Shown here piece after piece: positions 54,295 through 62,699 of a DNA stretch of 64,000 nt. The notes beneath the pieces were generated by a model. It was given only the letters and a program-made list of their open reading frames with translations. It ran no database searches and was not told where the DNA came from. Source of the stretch: Amycolatopsis sp. DSM 110486 (GTDB taxonomy: Bacteria; Actinomycetota; Actinomycetes; Mycobacteriales; Pseudonocardiaceae); assembly GCF_019468465.1 (NCBI RefSeq), contig NZ_CP080519.1:4851001-4915000 (forward strand). Reading direction: 5' to 3'. Position 1 is the stretch's first letter. Every line of letters begins with the position of its first letter. A program made the position numbers and the translations under genes.

Positions 54295-55155
54295 GTGAAG
54301 GAACAGCTGGGGTTCGATTTCGGCGTCGAGCAGCCGCAGCGGCTCACGAAGGTGTCGCCGGCGCGGCTGAGCACGTTCGAGGACTGCCCGCGCCGCTACC
54401 GCTTGAGCTACCTGCAGCGCCCGACGCCGCAACGCACCGGCCCGTGGGCGCACAGCACGCTGGGCGCGGTGGTGCACAACGCGTTGCGGGCGTTGTTCGA
54501 CTTGCCGGTCGCCAAGCGCACCGCGCAGCGCGCGATGGCGCTCGTGGGCGAGTACTGGAAGGACGCGGGGTTCGAGGACGCCGAGCAGGCCGCGCGCTAC
54601 CGGGCGCGGGCCAAGGGCTGGGTCGGGGAGTACGTGGAGGACCACGACGTCACCGAGGACCCGATCGGCCTCGAGCGCTGGGTGTCCGCGCCGGTCAGCA
54701 CCACCGGCGGGCAGCCAACGATGATCATCGAGGGCCGCGCCGACCGCATCGACCGGCGCGGCGGCGAACTGGTCATCGTCGACTACAAGACCGGCCGACG
54801 CGCTCCCGACGAGTACGAGGCCCGCGCTTCGCAGGCGTTGGCCATGTACGCGGTCGCTTCTTCGCGCACACTTCGCATGCCCTGCACCAAGGTCGAGCTC
54901 CACCACCTGCCCACCGGCACGATCGCCGCGGCCGAGCACACGCCCGACTCGCTCCGCCGCCACCTCCAACGCGCCGAAGAAACCGCGGGCGACTTACGCC
55001 TGGCCACGGATACCCTCGACGCAGGCGCCGATGGCGACGCCCTGTTCCCCGCCCGCCCCGACCGCCGCTGCTCCTGGTGCGACTTCCGCCCGAGCTGCGC
55101 GGAAGGCCAGCAGGCCGCGCCCGCGTCCCAACCGTGGGACCTCCTGGCGCCTTGA
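54295..55155 (+). CDS. RecB-family exonuclease with predicted Fe-S cluster (Cas4/RecB-like, Rv2119-like)
   Basis: 286 residues. SPARLSTFEDCPRRYRLSYL holds the first Cys (about 31), GRADRIDRRGGELVIVDYKTG is the PD-(D/E)xK nuclease centre (Asp ... Asp-Tyr-Lys), and the C-terminal CSWCDFRPSC supplies three more Cys (259, 262, 268), giving the four ligands of an AddB/Cas4-type Fe-S cluster. A DNA-processing nuclease; no cas genes are near, so a repair role fits best. GTG start. Confidence 0.87.
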   Translation: MKEQLGFDFGVEQPQRLTKVSPARLSTFEDCPRRYRLSYLQRPTPQRTGPWAHSTLGAVVHNALRALFDLPVAKRTAQRAMALVGEYWKDAGFEDAEQAARYRARAKGWVGEYVEDHDVTEDPIGLERWVSAPVSTTGGQPTMIIEGRADRIDRRGGELVIVDYKTGRRAPDEYEARASQALAMYAVASSRTLRMPCTKVELHHLPTGTIAAAEHTPDSLRRHLQRAEETAGDLRLATDTLDAGADGDALFPARPDRRCSWCDFRPSCAEGQQAAPASQPWDLLAP

Positions 55156-55196
55156 CCGCCCTCCCTTCGAGCCGACGATTGGACGGACCCCCCACC

Positions 55197-55754
55197 GTGG
55201 CCTCACCCGACACCGAGGAACTGACCACCGCCCCCTTGGCCGCGGCGGACGTCGCCACTCGCGAGGGCACCCCTCCGTCGGACGCCCACGCCGAACCTCC
55301 GTCGGCTGAGGCTGACGAGCACGGTGAGCCTTCGGAACCTGTCGCGGAAGCGTCTGCCGCCGAGTCGCCGGCCGTCGACGCCGAGCCCGACCCGACCACG
55401 GCGACGCACTCGGCCGAGACGCCGGCCGAGTACGTGCCCGTCGCGGCGCCACAGCGGATCGAGGCCGTCGGCGCGGGGAAGCCGCGCGGGCGGTGGTGGC
55501 GGGGGTTCACCGGGTCGATCGCCGCGGGACTGGCCGTGCTGGCGGTGGGCGTGCTGGGTGTCGGCGCGGTCTGCCTCGCAACCGGGGCGCCGGGGCCGAG
55601 CGTGCTGTTGCTGGTGGGCCACCCTGTCGCCGCGGTGGTCGCGTTGGTGCTGCAGCGGGTCGCGGATCGGCGCTACGGCCGCGCCGCCGGGCTGGCGGGC
55701 ATCGGGGTGCTGGTGGTCACGTTCGTGGCGCTCACCGTGTTCTGGTGGGCCTGA
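55197..55754 (+). CDS. Hypothetical membrane protein with acidic N-terminus
   Basis: 185 residues from GTG 55197. The first 90 are acidic and rich in Pro, Ala, Glu and Thr (low complexity). RGRWWRGFTG marks the membrane boundary, followed by three hydrophobic segments (about 103-125, 130-150, 163-183). Codon use matches the neighbours. I do not recognise a family. Confidence 0.65.
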   Translation: MASPDTEELTTAPLAAADVATREGTPPSDAHAEPPSAEADEHGEPSEPVAEASAAESPAVDAEPDPTTATHSAETPAEYVPVAAPQRIEAVGAGKPRGRWWRGFTGSIAAGLAVLAVGVLGVGAVCLATGAPGPSVLLLVGHPVAAVVALVLQRVADRRYGRAAGLAGIGVLVVTFVALTVFWWA

Positions 55755-55757
55755 CCC

Positions 55758-56012
55758 GGGTGCTGTCCGAGGACGAAGCGGCGGAGCTGTACGACGTCCT
55801 ACGGCCCGGCGGAAGGTTCGCGTTCGAGACGTGCCACCCGCAGGCAAAGGCTTGGGAGGACTGGATTCCCGCTCACCCGGTCACGGTCTCCCAGCCGCGT
55901 CCCCTCCGGCTGTAGCACGAGGTCGAGTCGGTCGTCGGCGGCGTTGTTGTCACGTTCACCGAGACCGCCGTCGACCCCGAGGGCACCGTGCCGCGAGATC
56001 GTCACGATCGCT
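55758..56012 (+). pseudogene. C-terminal remnant of a SAM-dependent methyltransferase
   Basis: The frame reads LYDVLRPGGRFAFETCHPQAKAWEDW, the post-motif part of class I methyltransferases, then VSQPRPLRL, an in-frame TAG (55913-55915) and HEVESVVGGVVVTFTET. Relatives usually have Trp just before HEVES, so TGG to TAG is a likely nonsense change. The SAM-binding N-terminal half is missing, and the end (VPRDRHDR) looks frameshifted. Confidence 0.6.
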
Positions 56013-57390
56013 AGCGCAGGGCGGCAACCACAGGACCGCGCTGCTCAAGCAGCACCGGCCCCAAAGCCGTAAGCCGCACAACCCCGCGGTACGCCCCACG
56101 GTCGACGCCGACCGTGCGGATCGTGGCGCCGTTGGATTCGTTGAGCACGGCCAAACCGCCGTTGATGGGGACGACGAGCTGGCGGGCGAAGGTGATGCCG
56201 GGGCCGCGGGTGCTGTCGAGGGTCCAGCGCGGGGTGAGGTCGTCGCGCGACAGGGCGACGGTCTTGGTGCCCGTGAACCAGTACACGCCGCTGTCGGTGC
56301 GAGTGGTCTGTTCGACGCCGCCCGCGGGGTCGCCGGCCAAATCACTGGCCGGCAGGTCCATCGGGTACGCGGAACGCTCGTTGCCGTCCGGGCCGTAGAT
56401 GACCAGGAGCTTCTGGTCGGGCAGCAGCACGGCCGTGAAGTCGCCGGACATGGCGATCACGCGGGCGCGCGAGCCGGCCAGGATGGTGCTGAAGACGACC
56501 TGCGGCTCGTCCTCGTGTTCGGCCGTGGCCTTGTAAACGGTGAGGCGGTCGTGGGGATCACCGGGGCAGCGCTCGATCACGCCGACCTTCTCGGCGGCCG
56601 CGGCGACCGTGCCGTACGTGCAGCCCGTGCGCGGCTGCTTGTTCGGGTTGACCATGAACGGGACCTGGCCGTACTCCATGCTCTTCACGAGGTCGTCGCG
56701 CCAGGTGTCGAGCAGGTGCTTGCCGGTGGTGGTCACGTGGCTGCCGTCGCTGACGAGCTGGGTGCCGAGCTCCGCGTCGCCGTTGCGCTGGGCCGTGATC
56801 TGGCCCGTGGTGGGGTCGAGCTGCGTGACCTCGCTGCAGCCCATTGCCTTGTGGTACACCGCGTTCACGCGCCCCCACGCGGTGTCCACAGTGCACAGTT
56901 GCAGGTTCTCGCGCGTGTAGTGCCAGCGGATCTGCCCGGTGAGCGGGTCGCGGCCCGCGACCTCGCCGCCGTCGGCGGTGGTCACGGTGTCGCCCTCGCC
57001 GATCGGCACGGGCGTGGCCGAGCTGGGCGCCTGCCACAGCTGCGCCATCGAACCCGGCACGGCCGTGGGCGCCGGCGGCAACGTCGGCGGCGGGGAAGCG
57101 AGCGCGCGGCTCGTGTGCAGGTTGTCGCTGTTCAACGCGACAACCAGCGTCACGACCACCACGACCACGGCGATCAACGCCGCGATCACGCGGTCCCGCC
57201 CGCTGTTCCACGGCGAGCGCCGCGCGCGAACGGGAGGCCCCGTCACAGTGCTCGCAGAGCTCTGCGACGGGGGCAAAACATCTTCGGTGCCGAGGGGGCG
57301 GTGTGAAACCACCCCGGAGTCCGAAGGCGGTACAAAAGCCGGAACGTCCGGTTCAGACTGGTCCGGTGCGCCGTCTTCGTGGTCGCTCAC
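56011..57390 (-). CDS. Membrane-anchored PQQ-like beta-propeller protein (Rv3212-like)
   Basis: 459 residues. A cytosolic N-terminus of about 65 residues, one membrane helix (VIAALIAVVVVVVTLVVAL, about 68-86), a Pro-rich linker and an outside domain with repeated short strands ending in W/Y-G-x-D-type turns (GEVAGRDPLTGQIRWHY, VTQLDPTTGQITAQ), which reads as a PQQ-like propeller. The position before rhlE matches Rv3212. Function unknown. Confidence 0.78.
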   Translation of the reverse strand: MSDHEDGAPDQSEPDVPAFVPPSDSGVVSHRPLGTEDVLPPSQSSASTVTGPPVRARRSPWNSGRDRVIAALIAVVVVVVTLVVALNSDNLHTSRALASPPPTLPPAPTAVPGSMAQLWQAPSSATPVPIGEGDTVTTADGGEVAGRDPLTGQIRWHYTRENLQLCTVDTAWGRVNAVYHKAMGCSEVTQLDPTTGQITAQRNGDAELGTQLVSDGSHVTTTGKHLLDTWRDDLVKSMEYGQVPFMVNPNKQPRTGCTYGTVAAAAEKVGVIERCPGDPHDRLTVYKATAEHEDEPQVVFSTILAGSRARVIAMSGDFTAVLLPDQKLLVIYGPDGNERSAYPMDLPASDLAGDPAGGVEQTTRTDSGVYWFTGTKTVALSRDDLTPRWTLDSTRGPGITFARQLVVPINGGLAVLNESNGATIRTVGVDRGAYRGVVRLTALGPVLLEQRGPVVAALR

Positions 57391-57425
57391 GTACCTGACT
57401 CCCGCCGTCGGCTCCGCTGGTCCCC

Positions 57426-59207
57426 TCAGTCTGCCGACGCAGGTGTATCAGACGTCGCGGAGGGGCGGCGACGACGGCGCCGACGTGCCGGACGCTCACC
57501 CGTTTCTCCGGTTTCTCCCGAAGCCGAGGCCGACGCGGTGGCCGCGCCGGCAGGGCCGGTCGACTCCCCACCGCCACCACCACGGGTGCGGCGACGCGAG
57601 CGCGAGCGCTCCTCACCCGAACCTGAACCCGACGCAGCGGAGTCGGAGGAAGCAGCAGCGTCCGCCTTCTCGACCGCCTCAGCCGCATTCGCACCACCAC
57701 GGGTGCGCTTGCGCGGAGCCCGCGTGCGCTTGCGCGGCGCGGCGTCGTCGTCAGAAGCAGAACCGGCGCCCCGGCCACCACGGCCACGGCGCTTGCCGCC
57801 CAGGTCCTCTTCCTCCTCGGCGGCCAGCCCGGCGCGGGTCCGCTTCGCGAGCGGGAGCCGGCCGGTGGTGCCCTCTGGGATGCCGAGGTCGCTGAACAGG
57901 TGCGGCGACGACGAGTACGTCTCCACCGGCTCCGGCTTGTCCAGACCCAGCGTGTCGGAGATCAGCTTCCAGCGGGGCATCTCGTCCCAGTCGACGAGGG
58001 TGACCGCGACACCCGTGCGCCCCGCGCGGCCGGTGCGGCCGATGCGGTGCACGTAGGTCTTCTCGTCGTCGGGGCACTGGTAGTTGATGACGTGCGTGAC
58101 GTCGTCGATGTCGATGCCGCGAGCCGCGACGTCGGTGGCCACCAGCACGTCGACCTTGCCCGAGCGGAACGCGCGCAGCGCCTGTTCGCGAGCGCCCTGG
58201 CCGAGGTCACCGTGCACGGCGGCGGCCGCGAAGCCGCGCTCCACCAGGTCGTCGGCCACCTTCTGCGCGGTGCGCTTGGTGCGGCTGAAGATCATGGTGA
58301 GTCCGCGGCCTTCGGACTGCAGCACTCGGGCGATGACCTCCGGCTTGTCCATCGAGTGCGCCCGGTAGACAAACTGCGTGGTGCGCTCGTGGATCGCGCT
58401 CGCGTCGTTTTCCTCGGCGCGGATGTGCGTGGGCTGACGCAGGAACGTGCGCGCCAGCGTGATGATCGGGCCCGGCATCGTGGCGGAGAACAGCATCGTC
58501 TGCCGTTCGTCCGGCACCATCCGCAAGATGCGCTCGATGTCGGGCAGGAAGCCCAGGTCGAGCATCTCGTCGGCCTCGTCGAGCACGAGCCCGCGGACCT
58601 TGCCCAGCACCAGGTGCTGCTGCTCGGCCAGGTCGAGCAGGCGGCCCGGGGTGCCGATCACGACGTCGACGCCCTTGCGCAGCGCGTCGATCTGCGGCTC
58701 GTACGGCCGCCCGCCGTAGATGGCCAGCGTGCGGATGCCGAGGTGCTTGCCGGCGCCCTTGAGGTCGTTGGCGACCTGGATGCACAGCTCGCGGGTCGGG
58801 ACCACGACCAGCACCTGCGGGGTGCCGTCGCCGGGCACCTGCACGCGGTGCAGCAGCGGGACGCCGAAGCCCAGCGTCTTGCCCATGCCGGTGCGGGCCT
58901 GGCCGATGAGGTCGTCGCCCGCCATGGCCAGCGGCAGCGTGAGCGCCTGGATGGCGAACGTGCGCTCGATGCCGGCCTCGCCCAGCGCCTTCACGATCTC
59001 CGGCTTCACGCCGAACGAGGCGAAGGTGGGTGCCTCGGGCTCGACCTCGACGCCCGCCTGCAGCGGGTGCGAGGTGTCGAGCGCGGCCGGGCCGGTCTCG
59101 CTGTGCTCCAGCGCGACTGCGGGGGTGGTGGTTTCTTCGGTTGTGGACTGTTCTGCGGTCAGGGTGATCGCCTCTCTCGTGACCAGCGCGCACAGGCCGG
59201 TTGTCAC
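57426..59207 (-). CDS. rhlE: DEAD-box RNA helicase
   Basis: 593 residues from GTG 59207. Motifs in order: Q motif (FASFGVKPEIVKALGEAGIERTFAIQ), ARTGMGKT (I), PTREL (Ia), GTPGR (Ib), VLDEADEML (II), SATMPG (III), FSRTKRTAQ (IV), DVAARGIDIDDV (V) and HRIGRTGRAG (VI). The C-terminal 150 residues are Arg/Ala/Ser-rich with RRTRGGGGG, an RNA-binding tail. No ATG is available; the GTG lacks an SD, while a CTG at 59162 has GAGAGG at good spacing. Corresponds to Rv3211. Confidence 0.92.
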   Translation of the reverse strand: MTTGLCALVTREAITLTAEQSTTEETTTPAVALEHSETGPAALDTSHPLQAGVEVEPEAPTFASFGVKPEIVKALGEAGIERTFAIQALTLPLAMAGDDLIGQARTGMGKTLGFGVPLLHRVQVPGDGTPQVLVVVPTRELCIQVANDLKGAGKHLGIRTLAIYGGRPYEPQIDALRKGVDVVIGTPGRLLDLAEQQHLVLGKVRGLVLDEADEMLDLGFLPDIERILRMVPDERQTMLFSATMPGPIITLARTFLRQPTHIRAEENDASAIHERTTQFVYRAHSMDKPEVIARVLQSEGRGLTMIFSRTKRTAQKVADDLVERGFAAAAVHGDLGQGAREQALRAFRSGKVDVLVATDVAARGIDIDDVTHVINYQCPDDEKTYVHRIGRTGRAGRTGVAVTLVDWDEMPRWKLISDTLGLDKPEPVETYSSSPHLFSDLGIPEGTTGRLPLAKRTRAGLAAEEEEDLGGKRRGRGGRGAGSASDDDAAPRKRTRAPRKRTRGGANAAEAVEKADAAASSDSAASGSGSGEERSRSRRRTRGGGGGESTGPAGAATASASASGETGETGERPARRRRRRRPSATSDTPASAD

Positions 59208-59496
59208 TCGACACTCGACCGGGGGGTCTGGGCAGGCACCTTGAGGATCCGGCGCCGCAGCCGCCCTCCCGGGAATGCCGCTGGAGGCGTGCACGCACAA
59301 TTGCAGCGAGCCCCGGCAGCCCTGGTGGCGCCGGTCGCCCGCCTGTTTCCCGCAGCCAGAAGACGTGCGGAAGCCTTGTCAATTCTTCCGCAGTGTACCT
59401 GGTCAGGAGTTTTTCAACACTACCGGGCGCGACGGCGCGGCGTGGGATCGGTCTCTTCACGGCGTCGACCACGGGTTCGGCGATACCCTCGTCGCC

Positions 59497-60150
59497 GTGA
59501 CCGACCCGAAAGAGATCAGCGAAGGTGTCGTCGACCTGCTCGGCGTGATCGCCTATCTCGAGCTTTCCGCGTTCGACCGGATGGCCGAGGACGCCCGCAC
59601 CGCGCCGACGCTCGCCGGCCGCGCCGCGCTCGCCTCCATGGCCGCGGCCGAGATCGGTCACTTCGACATGCTGTCGGCCCACCTCGCCGGCCACGGCGTG
59701 TCCGTCGACGACGCCATGCGCCCGTTCGTGGCCCAGGTCGACGCGTGGCACGCCTCGACGCGGCCCAAGTCGTGGCTGGAATCGCTGGTCAAGGCCTACG
59801 TCGGCGACGGCCTCGCGGCGGATTTGTACCGCGAGATCGCCAGCTGGCTCGACCCGGAGACGAAGGACCTGGTGCTCACCGTCCTCGCCGACACGGGTCA
59901 TTCCGCGTTCGCCGAGCGCGAAGTCGCCGCAGGCATCAAGGCCGACCCGAAGACGCGCGACAAGCTCGCTTTGTGGGGCCGCCGGCTCCTGGGCGAGGCC
60001 CTCACGCAGGCCCAGTACGTGGTCGCCGAACGCGATGGCCTGGCCGAACTCATCGTCGCCGGCTCCGGCGACCTGTCGGGAATCGCCGGGTTGTTCCGGC
60101 GGTTGCAGCAGGGGCACACGAAGCGCATGCAGGCGCTCGGTCTCGGCTGA
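59497..60150 (+). CDS. Ferritin-like-fold protein (Rv3210c-like)
   Basis: 217 residues, nearly all helical: [53 protein letters not shown]. Glu/His pairs (E..H at AAEIGHF, and GHSAFAERE) look like diiron ligands of a MiaE/ferritin-like four-helix bundle. From GTG 59497. Position beside rhlE and the DUF3107 gene matches Rv3210c; orientation is opposite to rhlE. Confidence 0.75.
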   Translation: MTDPKEISEGVVDLLGVIAYLELSAFDRMAEDARTAPTLAGRAALASMAAAEIGHFDMLSAHLAGHGVSVDDAMRPFVAQVDAWHASTRPKSWLESLVKAYVGDGLAADLYREIASWLDPETKDLVLTVLADTGHSAFAEREVAAGIKADPKTRDKLALWGRRLLGEALTQAQYVVAERDGLAELIVAGSGDLSGIAGLFRRLQQGHTKRMQALGLG

Positions 60151-60247
60151 AGTGCCGGTTCACCACGCGGTGGCGCGACACCGCAGCGCTGCGGTTGGGC
60201 TAGCCTTGCCAGGCGTAACGACAACGAATTTCCAGCGGAGGTCCCAC

Positions 60248-60478
60248 GTGGAGGTCAAGATCGGCATCAAGGACACGCCGCGCGAGCTGGTGGTGTCCAG
60301 TGGCCAGACCGCCGACGAGGTGGAGAAGCTGGTCGCCGAGGCCCTGACGGCCGGTGACGGGCTCTTCCGCCTCAACGACGAGAAGGGCCGCAAGTACATC
60401 GTCCCGTCCGACCGCATCGCGTACGTCGAGATCGCCCCCTCGGACGTCCGCAAGGTCGGCTTCGGCGTCGGCGACTGA
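60248..60478 (+). CDS. DUF3107 protein (Rv3208A/TB9.4-like)
   Basis: 76 residues: VEVKIGIKDTPRELVVSSGQTADEVEKLV, then FRLNDEKGRKYIVPSDRIAYVEI. A complete DUF3107, a small protein found across Actinobacteria with unknown function. SD GGAGG before the GTG. Followed by a strong terminator. Confidence 0.92.
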   Translation: MEVKIGIKDTPRELVVSSGQTADEVEKLVAEALTAGDGLFRLNDEKGRKYIVPSDRIAYVEIAPSDVRKVGFGVGD

Positions 60479-60520
60479 GGCTCGCGAGTTCTGGCGGTTC
60501 TCGAGTTTTCGCGGTTTGAC

Positions 60521-60560
60521 GAAAAAGCCGCCCTGGGCTTTGGCCCGGGGCGGCTTTTTC
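60521..60560 (+). terminator. Strong terminator after the DUF3107 gene
   Basis: gaaaaagccgccc (60521-60533) and gggcggctttttc (60548-60560) form a perfect 13-base stem with A-run and T-run flanks, so it can act in both directions. Confidence 0.92.
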
Positions 60561-60598
60561 ATGTCTTGGGGAGCTTTGGCGAGTCGCTGGGCCCCGAA

Positions 60599-60919
60599 TC
60601 AGGCAGTCGCTGCTTCGACTTCTTCCAAGCTCGTCGGCACCGAAAACGGCGGCGTGGACGTCCCCGTGATCCGGTACCGCCCCCAGGGGTCCGGATCCGA
60701 CAGCTCACCGTCGGCCGAACGATCCTCCACCACGACCGTGCAAGCCTTCTTCCGGCCGCCCACCGCCGCGGTCAGCTCGCCCGAGGCGGAAATCCGCCCG
60801 TACCAGTGGTAATACCCGTCGATCGGCTGGAAGTGGCCGCGCAGGTCGACCTGCACAGCCATTTCCACGCCAGCGACGACGAGGGTCGCAGTGCCGGCGT
60901 AACCGTCTTCGTCGCTCAT
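60599..60919 (-). CDS. DUF4873 domain protein
   Basis: 106 residues: GYAGTATLVVAGVEMAVQVDLRGHFQPIDGYYHWYGRIS and WGRYRITGTSTPPF. Matches DUF4873, a beta-rich domain often fused to flavin monooxygenases but here alone. SD GGGAGG. It lies downstream of, and in line with, the TetR gene (28 bases), so it is probably in that regulator's unit and part of the AurF-like cassette. Confidence 0.82.
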   Translation of the reverse strand: MSDEDGYAGTATLVVAGVEMAVQVDLRGHFQPIDGYYHWYGRISASGELTAAVGGRKKACTVVVEDRSADGELSDPDPWGRYRITGTSTPPFSVPTSLEEVEAATA

Positions 60920-60947
60920 GAAAAGCCTCCCAACGATGGAAAACAGC

Positions 60948-61736
60948 TCAGCCCGCGTCGCTGTCCGCCGGGGCGTCGGTCTTGGCGCGTCCGAGTTGGA
61001 CGACCTTGTTCTCCTCCAGCGGCAGGTTCGGGTCGATCACCACGCCGTGCTGGCGGGTGAGCCCGTCGATGGCCGCCCAGATGATCTGCGTGAGGTACTC
61101 GACCACGGAGTCGCGGCTCATGGAGCGGCGGTCGAGCCACCATTCGCCGGTGCTCTGGACCATGCCGACGATCCCGTGCGCCCACGGTTCCGCCGCGCCG
61201 GAGTCCATGGAGAACATGCGCATGTAGTCGCCGAGCAGGGCCGTCAGCGCGGTGGCGATGACTTCCTTGTCCTCGGCGACGACGTCGGAGTCGCTCACCG
61301 TCTTCTCGTGCAGGCCGCCGCGGGCGAGGAGGCGGTAGAGGTTCGGGTGTTCCTCGATCACGGAGAAGAACGCGTCCAGCGCCATCCGGATGCGCGGCAC
61401 GGGCGCGAGTTCCGCGTTGATCGCCGGGATCAGGCGCTCGAAGAGGATCTCCGTCCCGCGCTGCCCGAGCGCCACATACAGGTCGGCCTTGTCCTCGAAG
61501 TGCCGGTACAGCACGGGTTTCGTGACGCCGGCCTCGGCCGCGACGTCCTCCATGCCCAGGTCCGGACCATGGCTGTCGAGCGCCCGCAGCGCGGCCTCCA
61601 CGAACTCCGCCCGGCGCGCAATGCGGTGCTTGCGCCACCGGTCGCGCCGGGCGTCACCGGTCGCGGCTTCCCCCGGAGCCGGGTGCTTGCCGGACTGCTT
61701 GCTGGAGCGCTTGACACGTTCGATCACCCGGGTCAT
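60948..61736 (-). CDS. TetR-family regulator of the AurF-like cassette
   Basis: 262 residues. A basic N-terminal extension (about 40 residues), then the HTH: RRAEFVEAALRALDSHGP, EDVAAEAGVTKPVLYRHFEDKADLYVAL. Long helical ligand domain. It diverges from the diiron oxygenase gene, with a perfect 17-base palindrome eight bases upstream of its own start codon, the natural site for repressing both directions. Its place after DUF3107 matches Rv3208. Confidence 0.9.
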   Translation of the reverse strand: MTRVIERVKRSSKQSGKHPAPGEAATGDARRDRWRKHRIARRAEFVEAALRALDSHGPDLGMEDVAAEAGVTKPVLYRHFEDKADLYVALGQRGTEILFERLIPAINAELAPVPRIRMALDAFFSVIEEHPNLYRLLARGGLHEKTVSDSDVVAEDKEVIATALTALLGDYMRMFSMDSGAAEPWAHGIVGMVQSTGEWWLDRRSMSRDSVVEYLTQIIWAAIDGLTRQHGVVIDPNLPLEENKVVQLGRAKTDAPADSDAG

Positions 61737-61743
61737 GCTACCA

Positions 61744-61760
61744 GAGGTAACTGTTACCTC
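61744..61760. promoter_or_regulatory. Perfect 17-bp palindrome, likely TetR operator
   Basis: gaggtaactgttacctc has two perfect 8-base arms around a central T and lies between the divergent TetR and AurF-like genes. A further gttac at 61764-61768 repeats the half-site core. Size and position are typical of a TetR operator. Confidence 0.8.
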
Positions 61761-61790
61761 AAGTTACAGCTATAGGAGAGAGGGCGAGCG

Positions 61791-62699
61791 ATGACGCGGA
61801 CGCTCAAGGAGACCGACCGGGAGAAGACCGCCGACCGGCTGCTCAAGTCTTCGGCGAACAAGTTCTACGACCCCGATGTCGACATCGACTGGGACGCACC
61901 GCTCGTCGACGGCAAGAACTACATCCTCCCCGAGCGCTCGTCGCTCTATGGCACGAAACTCTGGGACGGGCTCACCCCCGAGCAGCGCATCGAGCTCGGC
62001 AAGCACGAGGTCGCGAGTGTCGCCACCACCGGCCTGTGGTTCGAGATCCTCTTGATGCAGATGCTGCTCAAGGAGGTCTACGACGAGGACCCCACGAGCT
62101 CCCACGCGCAGTTCGCCCTCACCGAGATCGCCGACGAGTGCCGCCACTCCACGATGTTCGCCCGCATGGCCGCGCGCATCGGCTGCCCCGCGTACGGCCC
62201 GGTGCCGGCGCTGCGCCAGTTCGCGAAGCTCATGCCCACCATCTCCTACGGCCCCGCCCGCTACGGCGCGATCCTCGTGGCCGAAGAGGTGCTCGACCGC
62301 CTGCAGCGCGAGCAGATGGTGGACGAGAACGTGCAGCCGCTGGTGCGCATGGTCAACCGCATCCACGTGCTCGAAGAAGCGCGCCACGTGACCTTCGCGC
62401 GCGAAGAAGTCACGCGCGGGATGGCCAAGCTGGGCAAGCACGAGATCGCCTACCAGCAGTTCATCATCGCGTTGATCTCGTACTTCGTCACGCGCGCGTT
62501 CATCAACCCCAACGTCTACAAGGCCGTCGGCATCCGCCCGCGCGACGGCGTCGAAGCGGCGCTGAACAACCCGCACTGGCGCGCGACGATCGCGTGGGCC
62601 GGCGAGAAAATCATGCCGTTCCTGCAGGAGTCGGGCCTGGTCGGCTTGCCGGGCCGCTACTTCTGGAAGAAGTCCTTCCTGCTGCCGGAGGGCAAGTGA
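61791..62699 (+). CDS. AurF-like diiron oxygenase (p-aminobenzoate N-oxygenase family)
   Basis: 302 residues. Helical bundle with metal-ligand motifs: Glu in TTGLWFEILLMQ, EIADECRHS (ExxxExRH), EEVLDRL and EEARHVTFAREE (second ExxRH with extra E). This duplicated pattern matches the AurF family, which oxidises amines to nitro groups or carries out related oxidations. SD AGGAGAG. It leads a two-gene unit with a hydrolase, opposite the TetR gene. Substrate unknown; no biosynthetic cluster is visible. Confidence 0.88.
   Translation: MTRTLKETDREKTADRLLKSSANKFYDPDVDIDWDAPLVDGKNYILPERSSLYGTKLWDGLTPEQRIELGKHEVASVATTGLWFEILLMQMLLKEVYDEDPTSSHAQFALTEIADECRHSTMFARMAARIGCPAYGPVPALRQFAKLMPTISYGPARYGAILVAEEVLDRLQREQMVDENVQPLVRMVNRIHVLEEARHVTFAREEVTRGMAKLGKHEIAYQQFIIALISYFVTRAFINPNVYKAVGIRPRDGVEAALNNPHWRATIAWAGEKIMPFLQESGLVGLPGRYFWKKSFLLPEGK

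Noticed and set aside
54295..55155. Cas4 nuclease of a CRISPR system
   Set aside because: The protein has the Cas4/AddB-like nuclease and Cys ligands, but there are no other cas genes or repeats nearby, and actinobacteria carry a stand-alone RecB-like homologue of this type (Rv2119).
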